Shown here: piece after piece, positions 51,077-60,635 of the stretch
Layout: every line of letters starts with the position of its first letter
How positions within the stretch are numbered: the first letter of the stretch is position 1
Assembly (NCBI GenBank): GCA_026415695.1
Contig: JAOAGP010000090.1
Location: 1-64,000 of the forward strand
Source of the DNA: Thermodesulfovibrionales bacterium
GTDB taxonomy: Bacteria; Nitrospirota; Thermodesulfovibrionia; Thermodesulfovibrionales; Dissulfurispiraceae
Reading direction: 5' to 3'
Length of the DNA stretch: 64,000 nucleotides
Notes under the pieces: generated by a model
The model's input: only the letters and a program-made list of their open reading frames with translations
Told to the model about the DNA's origin: nothing
Database searches by the model: none
Position numbers and translations under genes: made by a program

Positions 51077-53530
51077 ATGATATTTGATAGATTTACTGAA
51101 AGAGGCAGGAAGATTATCATATATGCAAGAGAAGAAGCCGAGGCAAGAAACAACGATTATTTAGGAACAGAACACATACTTTTAGGTCTCATAAGGGAAG
51201 AAGACAGTATTCCTTGTATCATCATCAAAAAAATGGGTATCAATATTGACGATATAAGGTTTGAAGTCAATAAGACATTGGGTAATCAAGGTGGTAATAT
51301 ACTTACCTTTGGAAATATTCCATTTACACCAAAGGCTAAAAAGGTCATAGAATTGGCGATTGAGGAGGCTCACCTTTTAGGACATTCTCACATAGGCAGT
51401 GAACACCTATTGTTAGGACTGCTTAGAGAAGACGAGGGTATTGGTGGTAAGATTTTAAGGAGATTTGGTGCGAGTTTACTTTCTGCGCGGCAGTTAACAA
51501 TAAATATAGGTATAAAACCTCAATACAACAATCCACAACAAAAAGAAAGAAAGAAATCAAATACACCAACCCTTGATGAATTTGGTAGAGACCTTACTCA
51601 ATATGCAATAGAAGGCAAATTAGACCCTGTAATCGGCAGAGAAGACGAGATTGAAAGGATAATACAGATACTCGGTAGGAGGCTAAAGAATAATCCAGCA
51701 ATAATAGGTGAGCCAGGTATCGGCAAGACTGCCATTGTGGAAGGTTTAGCCCAAAGGATAGTATATGGGGATATTCCAGATAACCTGATTGGTAAACGGA
51801 TAATAACATTAGACTTGGGCTTACTTATTGCAGGAACCAAATACAGAGGTCAGTTTGAAGAGAGACTCAAGAATATAATGAAAGAGATAGTATCATCAGA
51901 AAATGTGATACTCTTTATTGATGAACTTCATACAATCATCGGTGCTGGTGCAGCTGAAGGGACAGTAGATGCATCAAACATGCTTAAGCCAGCACTTTCA
52001 AGAGGGGAGATACAATGTATTGGAGCTACAACTCCTAACGAATACAGAAAATACATTGAAAAAGATGGGGCACTTGAAAGGAGATTTCAACCCATATTCG
52101 TTGAACCACCAACCATTGAGATAACTTGCAACATACTTCATGGCATTAAATCAAGATATGAAAGCCATCATAAGGTCAAGATAACAGACTCTGCTATTGA
52201 GACAGCAGTTTCACTTGCGGATAGATATATAACTGATAGATACCTGCCTGACAAAGCCATTGATGTTATAGATGAAACAGGTTCTCGTTTAAGGATGAAG
52301 AGAAATACCACTCCACAACATATTCGTGAACTTGAGATGAGGATAATTGCCTTGTCAAAGGAAAAGTTGATATACCTAAAACAACACAACATTGAGATGG
52401 CACAACAACTAAAAGCTCAAGAGGAAAGGCTCAAAAAGATTTATGACAACGAATACAGAAGTTGGAAAGAACAACATGAAAATGATATCCCTATAGTAAC
52501 AGAAGAAGATATAGCCTATACTGTATCTAAGATGACAGGCATCCCACTATTTAAGATAGAAGAGACCGAAACTGAAAAACTACTCAATATGGAGTCGCAC
52601 CTTCACAAGAGGATTGTTGGTCAGGAAGAAGGGATTAGGAGCGTTTGTAGGGCTATAAGGAGGTCTCGTTTAGGTCTAAAAACAAAAAACAGACCTATTG
52701 GCTCCTTTTTCTTCTTAGGTCCTACAGGGGTTGGCAAGACAGAACTTGCAAAGACACTCGCTCAGTTTATTTTTAATGATGAAAACGCCTTAATCAAGAT
52801 TGATATGTCTGAATACATGGAAAGGTTTACTGTATCAAGACTAACTGGTGCACCTCCGGGATATATTGGATACGATGAAGGAGGTCAACTTACTGAAAAA
52901 ATAAGGAAAAAACCTTACTCTGTTGTCCTATTTGATGAAATAGAAAAGGCACACCCAGATGTCTATAACATCCTTTTGCAGATACTTGATGAAGGGGTTA
53001 TTACTGACAATGTAGGAAGGAAGATTGATTTTAAAAACACGATTATAATCATGACCTCAAATTTAGGTGCAAGGGTCATTGAAAAGAACACTCCTCTTGG
53101 ATTTACTAAATCGTCATCAGAGGAATCGTATGAAAAGATGAAGTCCCATGTCTTGTCAGAACTTAAAAAACACTTTAATCCAGAGTTTATAAACCGAGTA
53201 GATGAGATTATCGTATTTCATCAACTCAACAGAGAGCACCTTTTGTCTATCATAGACCTTTTAATTCAGGAGACAAATGCAAAATTGTCAACCATTGGTA
53301 TTACCATAGATGTATCAAGAGAGGTCAAGGAGTGGATCCTTGACAAATATTACCAACCACAATATGGAGCTAGACCTATGCGAAGGGCGATAATCAAGGA
53401 GATAGAAGATCGTCTCTCTGAAGAGATACTCATTGGAAGGTTTAAAAATTCTGATAATGTTTATGTATGTTTGGATAACAACACAATAGTATTTCAAAAG
53501 GCAAAAGACCCGGAATTAGTTGAATTTTGA
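51077..53530 (+). CDS. clpC: ClpC-type AAA+ chaperone/protease ATPase
   Basis: An 817-residue Hsp100 protein. Two Clp_N repeats (residues about 1-145, FTERGRKIIIYAREEA) are followed by AAA1 (GEPGIGKT, LFIDELHTIIGAG), a short middle domain with a UVR-like helix, and AAA2 (GPTGVGKT; LFDEIEKAHPDV). An LGF tripeptide in the ClpP-contact region (NTPLGF) and the lack of the long ClpB coiled coil favour ClpC. It unfolds substrates for ClpP. It has its own promoter and is followed by a thioredoxin-like gene after 17 bp. Confidence 0.92.
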   Translation: MIFDRFTERGRKIIIYAREEAEARNNDYLGTEHILLGLIREEDSIPCIIIKKMGINIDDIRFEVNKTLGNQGGNILTFGNIPFTPKAKKVIELAIEEAHLLGHSHIGSEHLLLGLLREDEGIGGKILRRFGASLLSARQLTINIGIKPQYNNPQQKERKKSNTPTLDEFGRDLTQYAIEGKLDPVIGREDEIERIIQILGRRLKNNPAIIGEPGIGKTAIVEGLAQRIVYGDIPDNLIGKRIITLDLGLLIAGTKYRGQFEERLKNIMKEIVSSENVILFIDELHTIIGAGAAEGTVDASNMLKPALSRGEIQCIGATTPNEYRKYIEKDGALERRFQPIFVEPPTIEITCNILHGIKSRYESHHKVKITDSAIETAVSLADRYITDRYLPDKAIDVIDETGSRLRMKRNTTPQHIRELEMRIIALSKEKLIYLKQHNIEMAQQLKAQEERLKKIYDNEYRSWKEQHENDIPIVTEEDIAYTVSKMTGIPLFKIEETETEKLLNMESHLHKRIVGQEEGIRSVCRAIRRSRLGLKTKNRPIGSFFFLGPTGVGKTELAKTLAQFIFNDENALIKIDMSEYMERFTVSRLTGAPPGYIGYDEGGQLTEKIRKKPYSVVLFDEIEKAHPDVYNILLQILDEGVITDNVGRKIDFKNTIIIMTSNLGARVIEKNTPLGFTKSSSEESYEKMKSHVLSELKKHFNPEFINRVDEIIVFHQLNREHLLSIIDLLIQETNAKLSTIGITIDVSREVKEWILDKYYQPQYGARPMRRAIIKEIEDRLSEEILIGRFKNSDNVYVCLDNNTIVFQKAKDPELVEF

Positions 53531-53547
53531 TCTAAAAAAGGTTTTAC

Positions 53548-54078
53548 ATGTCAAATAAAAAAGGGGTAATCCTCATTACTATCTTTTCAATAAGTATCAT
53601 CCTAATATATATGCTTACAAGGGATGATACTGATTCTAAAGTTAAAAGACTCATAATAGGTGATACTATACCCACCATACAGATGCAAGACATTGATGGA
53701 AAAGAATGGAATCTGGATAACCTAAAAGGAAAGGTTGTTTTAATCAACTTCTGGGCAACATGGTGTGATACCTGTAAGATGGAAAAGCCCTACTTTATTA
53801 AACTAATAGAAGAGATGAGGGACAAAAAAGATGTAGTTTTTCTCACCGTTTTATACAACGACGATAAACAAAAGGCAATTGAATACATGAAAAAAAATAA
53901 TTATAACTTTCCTGTTTTGATAGACTCTATGAGGTTTGCTAATATCTTTGGTGTAGTAGGAGTCCCTGAAACTGTTGTTTTAGATAAAAAATCAAGATAT
54001 ACCCAAAAAATCACCGGTCCTGTAAAGTGGGATTCTAAAGAGATAAAAGATGCAATTATTAGTTTAGCATCGAAATAA
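53548..54078 (+). CDS. TlpA/ResA-like membrane-anchored thioredoxin
   Basis: A 176-residue protein with an N-terminal membrane anchor (residues about 8-22, VILITIFSISIILIYML) and a periplasmic thioredoxin fold. The redox motif is WATWCDTCKMEKPYF (CDTC at about 74-77), with the cis-Pro in GVPETVVLD. Such proteins reduce apocytochrome c cysteines during heme attachment, a plausible need in a cell with many c-type hemes. The partner is not shown by the context. Unlike typical ResA, the active site is CDTC, not CEPC. Confidence 0.85.
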   Translation: MSNKKGVILITIFSISIILIYMLTRDDTDSKVKRLIIGDTIPTIQMQDIDGKEWNLDNLKGKVVLINFWATWCDTCKMEKPYFIKLIEEMRDKKDVVFLTVLYNDDKQKAIEYMKKNNYNFPVLIDSMRFANIFGVVGVPETVVLDKKSRYTQKITGPVKWDSKEIKDAIISLASK

Positions 54079-54089
54079 AGGGATAAATT

Positions 54090-54614
54090 ATGGGCACCCC
54101 GTCTCATCCCCAAAAAGCCCTTTTGTTTTGTTCTACACTTTATAATCAAGAATCTGTGTTTGCAGAGGCGTTGAAGCATATGACCTCTATTTTTGGAGAG
54201 ATACTATTCTACAGCCCTCCTTTGATGTGGAACTTTACAGACTACTACAACGATGAGTTAGGCGAAGGCATCTTACGAAGGTATGTTTTTTTTGAAAACT
54301 TAGTAGAACAAGACAGCCTTTCTGATATAAAACTACTATCTAATAAGATTGAACAAGATCTTTCTACTAACAACAAACGAAAAATTAATCTTGATACAGG
54401 ATATTTAACACCAGCAAAGATAGTGCTTGCCTCTACGAAGGATTATTCTCACAGGATTTACTTGCGTAATGGTATATTTGCAGAGGTAACCTTGATATTC
54501 AAAAAGGGACAATTCATATCACATATAAATACCTATCCTGATTATAAAGATAAAAAACACCAATTTTATTTCTACATAGCCCGAAATTACTTGATAAATA
54601 ACTTAAGGAATTAG
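54090..54614 (+). CDS. DUF4416 family protein
   Basis: A 174-residue protein with the family landmarks PSHPQKALLFCSTLYNQESV, YYNDELGEGILRRYVFFENL, IKLLSNKIEQDL, NLDTGYLTPAKIVLASTKDY and SHRIYLRNGIFAEVTL. The family is found in Nitrospirota, Desulfobacterota and related lineages and has no known function. There is no signal peptide or membrane helix. It starts 11 bp after the thioredoxin gene. Confidence 0.82.
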   Translation: MGTPSHPQKALLFCSTLYNQESVFAEALKHMTSIFGEILFYSPPLMWNFTDYYNDELGEGILRRYVFFENLVEQDSLSDIKLLSNKIEQDLSTNNKRKINLDTGYLTPAKIVLASTKDYSHRIYLRNGIFAEVTLIFKKGQFISHINTYPDYKDKKHQFYFYIARNYLINNLRN

Positions 54615-54717
54615 AAAAAGTAGTAAGTATTTATTCTTGAAAGGGTAGGGCAATGAACATTTTTTATGTTATAATTATTGCAAAACTAATTAATATCTAA
54701 AAGGCTAACCCTATTTT

Positions 54718-55491
54718 ATGAATAATGTTAGTTTTCTTATTGTTGACGATTCAAAGGTGGTAAGAAGTGTAGTTAAAACGGTTATTCAAACCCATATTGG
54801 TAGCACGAAGATTTTTGAGGCATCTAAAGCTTCTGAAGCATTAGAAATCATGAGGACTAAACCAGTAGATATAATAATATCGGATTGGGAGATGCCGGGG
54901 ATGAAAGGAGACGAGTTTTTGTATGAAATAAGGAATAACCCAAAGACAAAGAACACACCCTTCATCATGATGACTACACACGGCGAAAAGGACTTTATAA
55001 TCACAGCTATTCAATTGGGTGTGAGTCAGTATCTTGTAAAGCCTTTTACTCCTGCAGAACTTGAGGATGCAATAAGAAAATCATGGAATAGTGCCACAAA
55101 GCGTGCTGCCCAAAGATATGCCTCATTACCTCCGCATGCAGGACTGCTTAAAATGAATGATAAATTAAAAATACCCTTTACAATTATAAATATAAGCAGG
55201 ACTGGTGTGCTGATAAGATTAATCTATTCTGAACAGATAAAACTGTATGGTGCATATGAAGTATTGATTAAGGCTTCAAAAGACAATAACGAAGAGCATT
55301 GGATAATAGGACCTCTTTTAGGAAAGGTAGTTAGGATTGAATCTGATAGTAGTGACATTGAAAAGAAGGATATGGCATTAGTTGCACTGTCTTTTGATCC
55401 TAAAGGGATGTCAAAACAGGTTGAAACGATATTCTTATCCTTTCTCAAGTGGCTTAATAGCCGTACTCCTAATTCAATACCAGCAGAATAG
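54718..55491 (+). CDS. Response regulator with C-terminal PilZ-like domain
   Basis: A 257-residue protein. The receiver has Asp56 ([16 protein letters not shown], CheY-like) and Lys in [13 protein letters not shown]. The C-terminal 120 residues have a PilZ-like pattern: RAAQR (R-x3-R) near 135 and [10 protein letters not shown] near 165, where the usual D-x-S-x2-G is N-x-S-x2-G. Cyclic di-GMP binding is therefore possible but not certain. With two HD-GYP proteins in the window, a local c-di-GMP circuit is plausible. No cognate kinase is adjacent. Confidence 0.75.
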   Translation: MNNVSFLIVDDSKVVRSVVKTVIQTHIGSTKIFEASKASEALEIMRTKPVDIIISDWEMPGMKGDEFLYEIRNNPKTKNTPFIMMTTHGEKDFIITAIQLGVSQYLVKPFTPAELEDAIRKSWNSATKRAAQRYASLPPHAGLLKMNDKLKIPFTIINISRTGVLIRLIYSEQIKLYGAYEVLIKASKDNNEEHWIIGPLLGKVVRIESDSSDIEKKDMALVALSFDPKGMSKQVETIFLSFLKWLNSRTPNSIPAE

Positions 55492-55502
55492 GTAAAAGAA
55501 CA

Positions 55503-56582
55503 TTGGAATTTCAGCCTAAATGGATAGCATGGGAGATAACCCGAAGATGCAATCTTCACTGCATCCATTGTCGTTCATCATCAGATTTTGAAAGCAAAGG
55601 ACACCCTGATATACCTAAAACTGATGCATTTAGGTTTTTAGATGATATTAGTAATTACGCCAAACCTGTACTTGTATTATCTGGTGGAGAACCACTAATA
55701 AGGGAAGATGTTTTTGAAATAGCACAGTATGGGTCAAAAAAAGGTTTAAGGATGTGTCTTGCAACAAATGGTTCATTGGTAACTGATGAAATCTGTAAAG
55801 AAATACTTAGGTCAGATATAAAAATGGTATCTATGAGTTTAGATGGTTCAAATAGTGAAATACATGATAATTTTAGGGATCAAAAGGGATCGTTTGACGC
55901 TGTAATAAAAGCGATTGAACTTTTCAAAAAACATAAAATAGATTTCTTGATAAATTCTTCTTTTTCAAATAGAAACAAACATGATATTGAAAATGTTTAT
56001 AAGCTCGTAAAATCATTAGGTGCTACAGCATGGTATCTATTTATGGTGGTCCCTACAGGGAGAGCAGAGGAGATTATCAATGAATTGATACCCAAGGATG
56101 AATATGAGGCTATCTTAAATTGGCACTATGAGATGGAAAAGTCTGAAAAGGAGCTGCTTGTGAGACCAACTTGTGCCCCTCATTACTATAGGATTATCTT
56201 ACAAAGGTCTAAAAGAGATAGCGAAACATTTCAAAAAAGGACCCTGAAGTTCTCTACTGGTGGTGCTAAGGGTTGCATTGCAGGTCAGCTAATCTGTTTT
56301 ATAAATGTTGATGGTGATGTCTATCCATGTAGTTATTTCCCAAAACCAGCAGGAAATTTGTACAAAGAAACCTTTAAGAGTATATGGGAAGGTTCAGAAC
56401 TGTTTATCCAATTGAGAGATTTTAAAAAATACAAAGGCAAGTGCGGTAAGTGTCAGTATCTAAAAGTCTGTGGTGGGTGTAGAGCAAGGGCATATGCAAT
56501 TAACGGGGATTACCTCTCTGAAGAGCCTTTTTGTAGTTATATCCCCGAAAGGAGTTCAAAGCATCTTATAAAACAAGGTTAA
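55503..56582 (+). CDS. Radical SAM/SPASM enzyme of the heme-synthesis (AhbC/AhbD/NirJ) type
   Basis: A 359-residue enzyme starting at TTG 55503. The radical SAM motif is [14 protein letters not shown] (Cys-x3-Cys-x2-Cys) at residues 14-27. [28 protein letters not shown] and VPTGRAEE follow. The C-terminal SPASM region has [39 protein letters not shown] and the last EPFCSY. This pattern is that of AhbC/AhbD and NirJ-like enzymes that modify tetrapyrroles. It lies 5 bp before hemE, which supports a heme role. Which reaction it performs I cannot tell. Confidence 0.78.
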   Translation: MEFQPKWIAWEITRRCNLHCIHCRSSSDFESKGHPDIPKTDAFRFLDDISNYAKPVLVLSGGEPLIREDVFEIAQYGSKKGLRMCLATNGSLVTDEICKEILRSDIKMVSMSLDGSNSEIHDNFRDQKGSFDAVIKAIELFKKHKIDFLINSSFSNRNKHDIENVYKLVKSLGATAWYLFMVVPTGRAEEIINELIPKDEYEAILNWHYEMEKSEKELLVRPTCAPHYYRIILQRSKRDSETFQKRTLKFSTGGAKGCIAGQLICFINVDGDVYPCSYFPKPAGNLYKETFKSIWEGSELFIQLRDFKKYKGKCGKCQYLKVCGGCRARAYAINGDYLSEEPFCSYIPERSSKHLIKQG

Positions 56583-56587
56583 TCAGT

Positions 56588-57628
56588 ATGTTAAACGATA
56601 CTTTTTTACTTGCATGTAAAGGTCAAAAGACCGATTATACTCCTATCTGGCTTATGAGACAGGCTGGTAGATACATGGCTGAATATAGGGAGATTAGACA
56701 AAGGTATGATTTTCTAACCCTCTGTAAGACACCAGAACTTGCTGTAGAGGTTACTCTTCAGCCTGTAAATATACTTGGTGTGGACGCAGCCATACTGTTT
56801 TCTGACATTCTAATCCCTTTAGAGCCTGTTGGTTTTGATTTAGAATTCTCTGATAAGATAGGTCCTGTTATTCACAATCCTGTCAGATGCAGAGAGGACT
56901 TAAAACAATTAAAAAGATTAAACCCAAATCAAGATATTGATTTTATTAGCAAAACAATTAAACTATTAAAAAATGAACTGAAGGTCCCTTTGATAGGTTT
57001 TTCAGGTGCACCCTTTACCCTTGCTACATATATAATTGAGGGGGGTGTATCAAAGAATTTTGTAAACACAAAGTCAATATTATATGGAGAAAGAGACCTT
57101 TTTGACGATATTATGGAATATCTGACACAACTTGTCCTTGATTACCTACATTTTCAGATTGAAGCAGGTGTTGATGCAATTCAGATTTTTGATACTTGGC
57201 TTGGCGTTCTAATTCCAGCCGATATATTAGAGATTATCTCAAGGTATATAAATTATATCATTGATAACATTAAAAATAAATATACTTTACCAATAATCTA
57301 TTTTCCCTTTAACTGTTCAGCTATATTTGAACAAATAGATCTTTGTAATTGTGATGTATTAGGTGTTGACTGGAGGATAGATATTGCAAGGCTTGTTGGT
57401 TTTTCAAGTTCAAAGGCAATACAAGGCAATTTAGACCCTTGTGCCCTATTTGGTAACAAGAGATACATAAAGGACAAGGCACTTGATATCATTTCAAGTG
57501 CAAAAGACTCAAAAGGTCATATCTTTAACCTTGGACACGGTATCTTACCCGATACTCCTGTTGATAATGTAAAATATCTCGTTGAAGTAGTTCATAATTC
57601 AAAAAACTTGATAAAAGGAGGTGTGTGA
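56588..57628 (+). CDS. hemE: Uroporphyrinogen decarboxylase
   Basis: A 346-residue enzyme. PIWLMRQAGRYMAEYREIRQ (about residues 17-36), the Asp-containing AAILFSDILIPLEP, GFSGAPFTLATYIIEGG, FDTWLG and the C-terminal FNLGHGILPDTPVDNV are all present. It removes four carboxyl groups to make coproporphyrinogen III. It is coupled upstream to the radical SAM gene and overlaps purN by one base. Confidence 0.95.
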   Translation: MLNDTFLLACKGQKTDYTPIWLMRQAGRYMAEYREIRQRYDFLTLCKTPELAVEVTLQPVNILGVDAAILFSDILIPLEPVGFDLEFSDKIGPVIHNPVRCREDLKQLKRLNPNQDIDFISKTIKLLKNELKVPLIGFSGAPFTLATYIIEGGVSKNFVNTKSILYGERDLFDDIMEYLTQLVLDYLHFQIEAGVDAIQIFDTWLGVLIPADILEIISRYINYIIDNIKNKYTLPIIYFPFNCSAIFEQIDLCNCDVLGVDWRIDIARLVGFSSSKAIQGNLDPCALFGNKRYIKDKALDIISSAKDSKGHIFNLGHGILPDTPVDNVKYLVEVVHNSKNLIKGGV

Positions 57629-58272
57629 TGTTAAATCTTGGGGTGTTGGCATCAGGTAGAGGTTCAAATTTTCAATCAATAATTAATGAGATCAATGCTG
57701 GTAGGCTTGATGCAAAGATTAAGATACTTATTACTGATAATCCAAATGCGTATGCAATTCAAAGGGCAAAACAACATGGTATTAATTGGATGTATGTTAA
57801 TCCTAAAGAGTTTTCTTCAAAGGATAGTTTTTACGAGAAACTTGCTGATTTATTGATTGCCGAGGAGGTTGAATTAGTTATACTTGCTGGCTTTATGAGG
57901 ATAATAGGAAAACCTTTGATTGACGCATATCCAATGAAGATAATGAATATACATCCTGCACTCTTACCATCTTTTCCCGGGTTGCATGGACAGAAAAAAG
58001 CAATCCAATATGGGGTTAAAATAAGCGGTTGCACCGTGCATTTTGTAGATGAGGGGATGGACACTGGTCCAATTATAATCCAAGCTGCTATCAGTGTAAG
58101 CCCTGAAGACACAGAACAATCATTATCTGACAAGATATTACAACTTGAACACAAGATATACCCAGAGGCAATAAGACTATACCAGCAGGGAAGAATAAGA
58201 TTAGAGGGTAGGGTGGTAAAGATATTGGATTATGTTGAAAATAACAATTATATAATTAATCCAAGATTATGA
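57628..58272 (+). CDS. purN: Phosphoribosylglycinamide formyltransferase
   Basis: A 214-residue GART. GVLASGRGSNFQSIINEI is at the start. The catalytic NIHPALLPSFPGLHG holds Asn and His, and TVHFVDEGMDTGPII contains the essential Asp. It performs the third purine step with 10-formyl-THF. I chose the ATG at 57628, which has AAAGGAGG 7 bp upstream; the GTG one codon earlier is less likely. Confidence 0.94.
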   Translation: MLNLGVLASGRGSNFQSIINEINAGRLDAKIKILITDNPNAYAIQRAKQHGINWMYVNPKEFSSKDSFYEKLADLLIAEEVELVILAGFMRIIGKPLIDAYPMKIMNIHPALLPSFPGLHGQKKAIQYGVKISGCTVHFVDEGMDTGPIIIQAAISVSPEDTEQSLSDKILQLEHKIYPEAIRLYQQGRIRLEGRVVKILDYVENNNYIINPRL

Positions 58273-58871
58273 AGATTATTGGAGGAGCACAAAAAGGCAG
58301 ATTAATAAAGATAAAAAAATCTAAATTTAATAAAAACTTAAGACCCACTTCTAATAAAGTAAGAAAAGCCATTTTTGATATTTTACAGGATAGGATTAAA
58401 GGGAGAAAATTCCTTGATCTCTTTGCAGGAACTGGAGCGGTTGGGTTTGAGGCATTAAGTAGAGGGGCTAACAAGGTGACCATGGTTGAATCAAATAAAG
58501 AACTCATACATTTCATGAGAGATACTGCTATCTCTTTGAAATGTATAAATGATGTTATTATAATCCATGATGATGTCAAAAGATTCTTAAAGGTCACAGA
58601 TAATGTTTATGATATTATTTTTGTTGATCAACCATATGAAAGTGATGATTACGAATTTATAAAAAAGATTATCATGGAAAGAGATATATTATTTGACAAT
58701 GGTATTTTAATATTTGAACATAGTTCAAGAAAAGACATTTCAAATATATATTCTAATCTGCAATACATCAAAACTTATAAATATGGTGATAGCGCGTTGA
58801 GTATATTTATGAAAGGATATCAAATTAAGGGAAAAGAGGATGAAGATTGCAATATATCCGGGGACATTTGA
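58269..58871 (+). CDS. rsmD: 16S rRNA (guanine966-N2)-methyltransferase, variant motif IV
   Basis: A 200-residue RsmD: MKIIGGAQKGRLIK, RPTSNKVRKAIFDIL, FLDLFAGTGAVGFEALSRGA (SAM site) and MVESNKELI are normal. The catalytic [DN]PPY motif reads VDQPYES, so the first Pro is Gln. This residue lies in the catalytic pocket, and such a change is unusual. The gene overlaps coaD by 32 bp, which is a common rsmD-coaD arrangement. Confidence 0.88.
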   Translation: MKIIGGAQKGRLIKIKKSKFNKNLRPTSNKVRKAIFDILQDRIKGRKFLDLFAGTGAVGFEALSRGANKVTMVESNKELIHFMRDTAISLKCINDVIIIHDDVKRFLKVTDNVYDIIFVDQPYESDDYEFIKKIIMERDILFDNGILIFEHSSRKDISNIYSNLQYIKTYKYGDSALSIFMKGYQIKGKEDEDCNISGDI

Positions 58872-59346
58872 CCCTATTACTAATGGACATATTGATTTAA
58901 TCAAAAGGGGGCTTAGAATCTTTGATGAGATTATTGTTGCTGTAGCTATTAACCCTAAAAAGACCCCCCTTTTTTCGCTTCAAGAAAGACTGGAATTTAT
59001 AAATAAAACAATACGATTGATTGACAATCAGAGAATACTTGTGGATTCTCTTAATGGTTTGGTTGTGGATTATGCATCACAAAGAGGGAGTGTGGCAATT
59101 ATAAGGGGATTGAGGGCTGTTTCAGACTTTGAGTTTGAATTACAAATGGCATTGATGAACAGAAGACTAAACAACAATATTGAAACAGTTTTCATGATGC
59201 CATCAGAGGAGTATTCCTATCTTACATCTACATTGGTAAAAGAAGTAGTCTTATTTGGTGGTAATGTAGAAGGTTTGGTCCCAGATTTTGTTGAAACAGC
59301 ACTCAAAGAAAGGTTAGAAGGTATTTCCAAAAAATCATCATATTAA
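58840..59346 (+). CDS. coaD: Phosphopantetheine adenylyltransferase
   Basis: A 168-residue enzyme. The nucleotidyltransferase motif YPGTFDPITNGHIDLIKRG (T-x-G-H at residues 15-18) and EYSYLTSTLVKEV near 130 identify CoaD, which makes dephospho-CoA. It starts inside rsmD and ends 11 bp before the convergent HD-GYP gene. Confidence 0.95.
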   Translation: MKIAIYPGTFDPITNGHIDLIKRGLRIFDEIIVAVAINPKKTPLFSLQERLEFINKTIRLIDNQRILVDSLNGLVVDYASQRGSVAIIRGLRAVSDFEFELQMALMNRRLNNNIETVFMMPSEEYSYLTSTLVKEVVLFGGNVEGLVPDFVETALKERLEGISKKSSY

Positions 59347-59357
59347 ATCTTTTAATT

Positions 59358-60596
59358 TTATCTCACCTTTCCTAACATCTTTATGAACATCTTTAGAATC
59401 TCAGGGTCATAATCCCCTTTATCCTTTGCAATCACAGACAGTGCATAAAAAGGCGTAAATGCAGGTTTGTATGGTCTTTGAGTTGTTAGAGCATCATAGC
59501 AATCTGCAATAGCGGTAATCCTGCCAAATAGTTTTATTTCTTTGTCAGTTAACTTGTTAGGATAGCCTTTACCTGTTAGTTTTTCATGGTGTTGAACCAA
59601 TGGAATATGTGACTCTGGTGGTAAGTCTTTTCTTTCTTTTATGATATTGTAACCATCAAGAACATGGTTTGTAATAATTTTATATTCAATGCTGTCTAAT
59701 TTACCTTGTTTATTTAGTATCTCAGGGGGCACCATACTTTTACCTATATCATGAAGAAGGGCACCATTACCAAGTGCATGAATTTCATTTTTTGAAAGAC
59801 CTACTTCAACCCCTAATCCAATTGATAGGACAGCTACATTTACACTATGGGTATATGTATAATAGTCATAATTTTTTAAGGATAACATATCATAGATTGA
59901 ATCTCTGTTTTCTAAAATATTATCCACTATGCCGGATACTAATTCTTGGGATTTCTTTATTGCTTCACCGCTTCTTGGGTCTTCAAGTAATTTCTTCATA
60001 ATAGTTTTAGAGTTTTCTCTTAATGCTATTGATTTAATTTGTTTTAAATCATCAGTTGATATTTCTTTTGATTTGACAATGTTGTTGATATATTGCTCAT
60101 AAAGAGGTATATCTGAATTAGAAATAACCAAGTCTCCTTCAATAAGTCTCAAATCAGGGATTTTTACAGGTTGATTATCTTTAATGGTTATTAAAGGTGT
60201 TAATGAAAATTTGTTAAAAAGATATATGTTAAAGTTTACCTCACTTCCCGGTATCAACAAGAGTTTATCAATCTGATGATGTGATTCCTTTGCAAATGAA
60301 TAGTTTTTAAACTTTATTGGGTCATCTAAAACTGATTCTTTAGTAATAATCTTGTTTGCGTCATAGGAGTTTAAAGATTCTTGATCAATTTTTTGAATGT
60401 AAACCTCAGTTATCCCTTTGGATTTCAATGTATTTTTTGCAATCTGCGTAAAAACAGTCCCTTTATTAAACACTTGTTTCATAATCCCTTTGTCTTTTAC
60501 ATATACATCAAAGGGTAATCTGGTCCCTACCTTTAGACTATCTATTGATAGTCCTATTTCAGACCGTTCGCCTATAACTTTTTTCATCACAGCCAT
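59358..60596 (-). CDS. HD-GYP domain protein with N-terminal DUF3391-like region
   Basis: A 412-residue cytoplasmic protein. The first 60 residues (IGLSIDSLKVGTRLPFDVYV) resemble the DUF3391-type regulatory region. A long linker is followed by HD-GYP: LHDIGKSMVPPE, HVLDGYNII, HHEKLTGKGYPNKL and DCYDALTTQRPYKPA. All catalytic positions of active c-di-GMP phosphodiesterases appear conserved, unlike the GYQ protein at 4188. The start could be the Met at residue 4. It is convergent with coaD and divergent from the EamA gene. Confidence 0.87.
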   Translation of the reverse strand: MAVMKKVIGERSEIGLSIDSLKVGTRLPFDVYVKDKGIMKQVFNKGTVFTQIAKNTLKSKGITEVYIQKIDQESLNSYDANKIITKESVLDDPIKFKNYSFAKESHHQIDKLLLIPGSEVNFNIYLFNKFSLTPLITIKDNQPVKIPDLRLIEGDLVISNSDIPLYEQYINNIVKSKEISTDDLKQIKSIALRENSKTIMKKLLEDPRSGEAIKKSQELVSGIVDNILENRDSIYDMLSLKNYDYYTYTHSVNVAVLSIGLGVEVGLSKNEIHALGNGALLHDIGKSMVPPEILNKQGKLDSIEYKIITNHVLDGYNIIKERKDLPPESHIPLVQHHEKLTGKGYPNKLTDKEIKLFGRITAIADCYDALTTQRPYKPAFTPFYALSVIAKDKGDYDPEILKMFIKMLGKVR

Positions 60597-60635
60597 AAAT
60601 GTTATTATAACAAAAAAAGTTCATAAATATAATTC

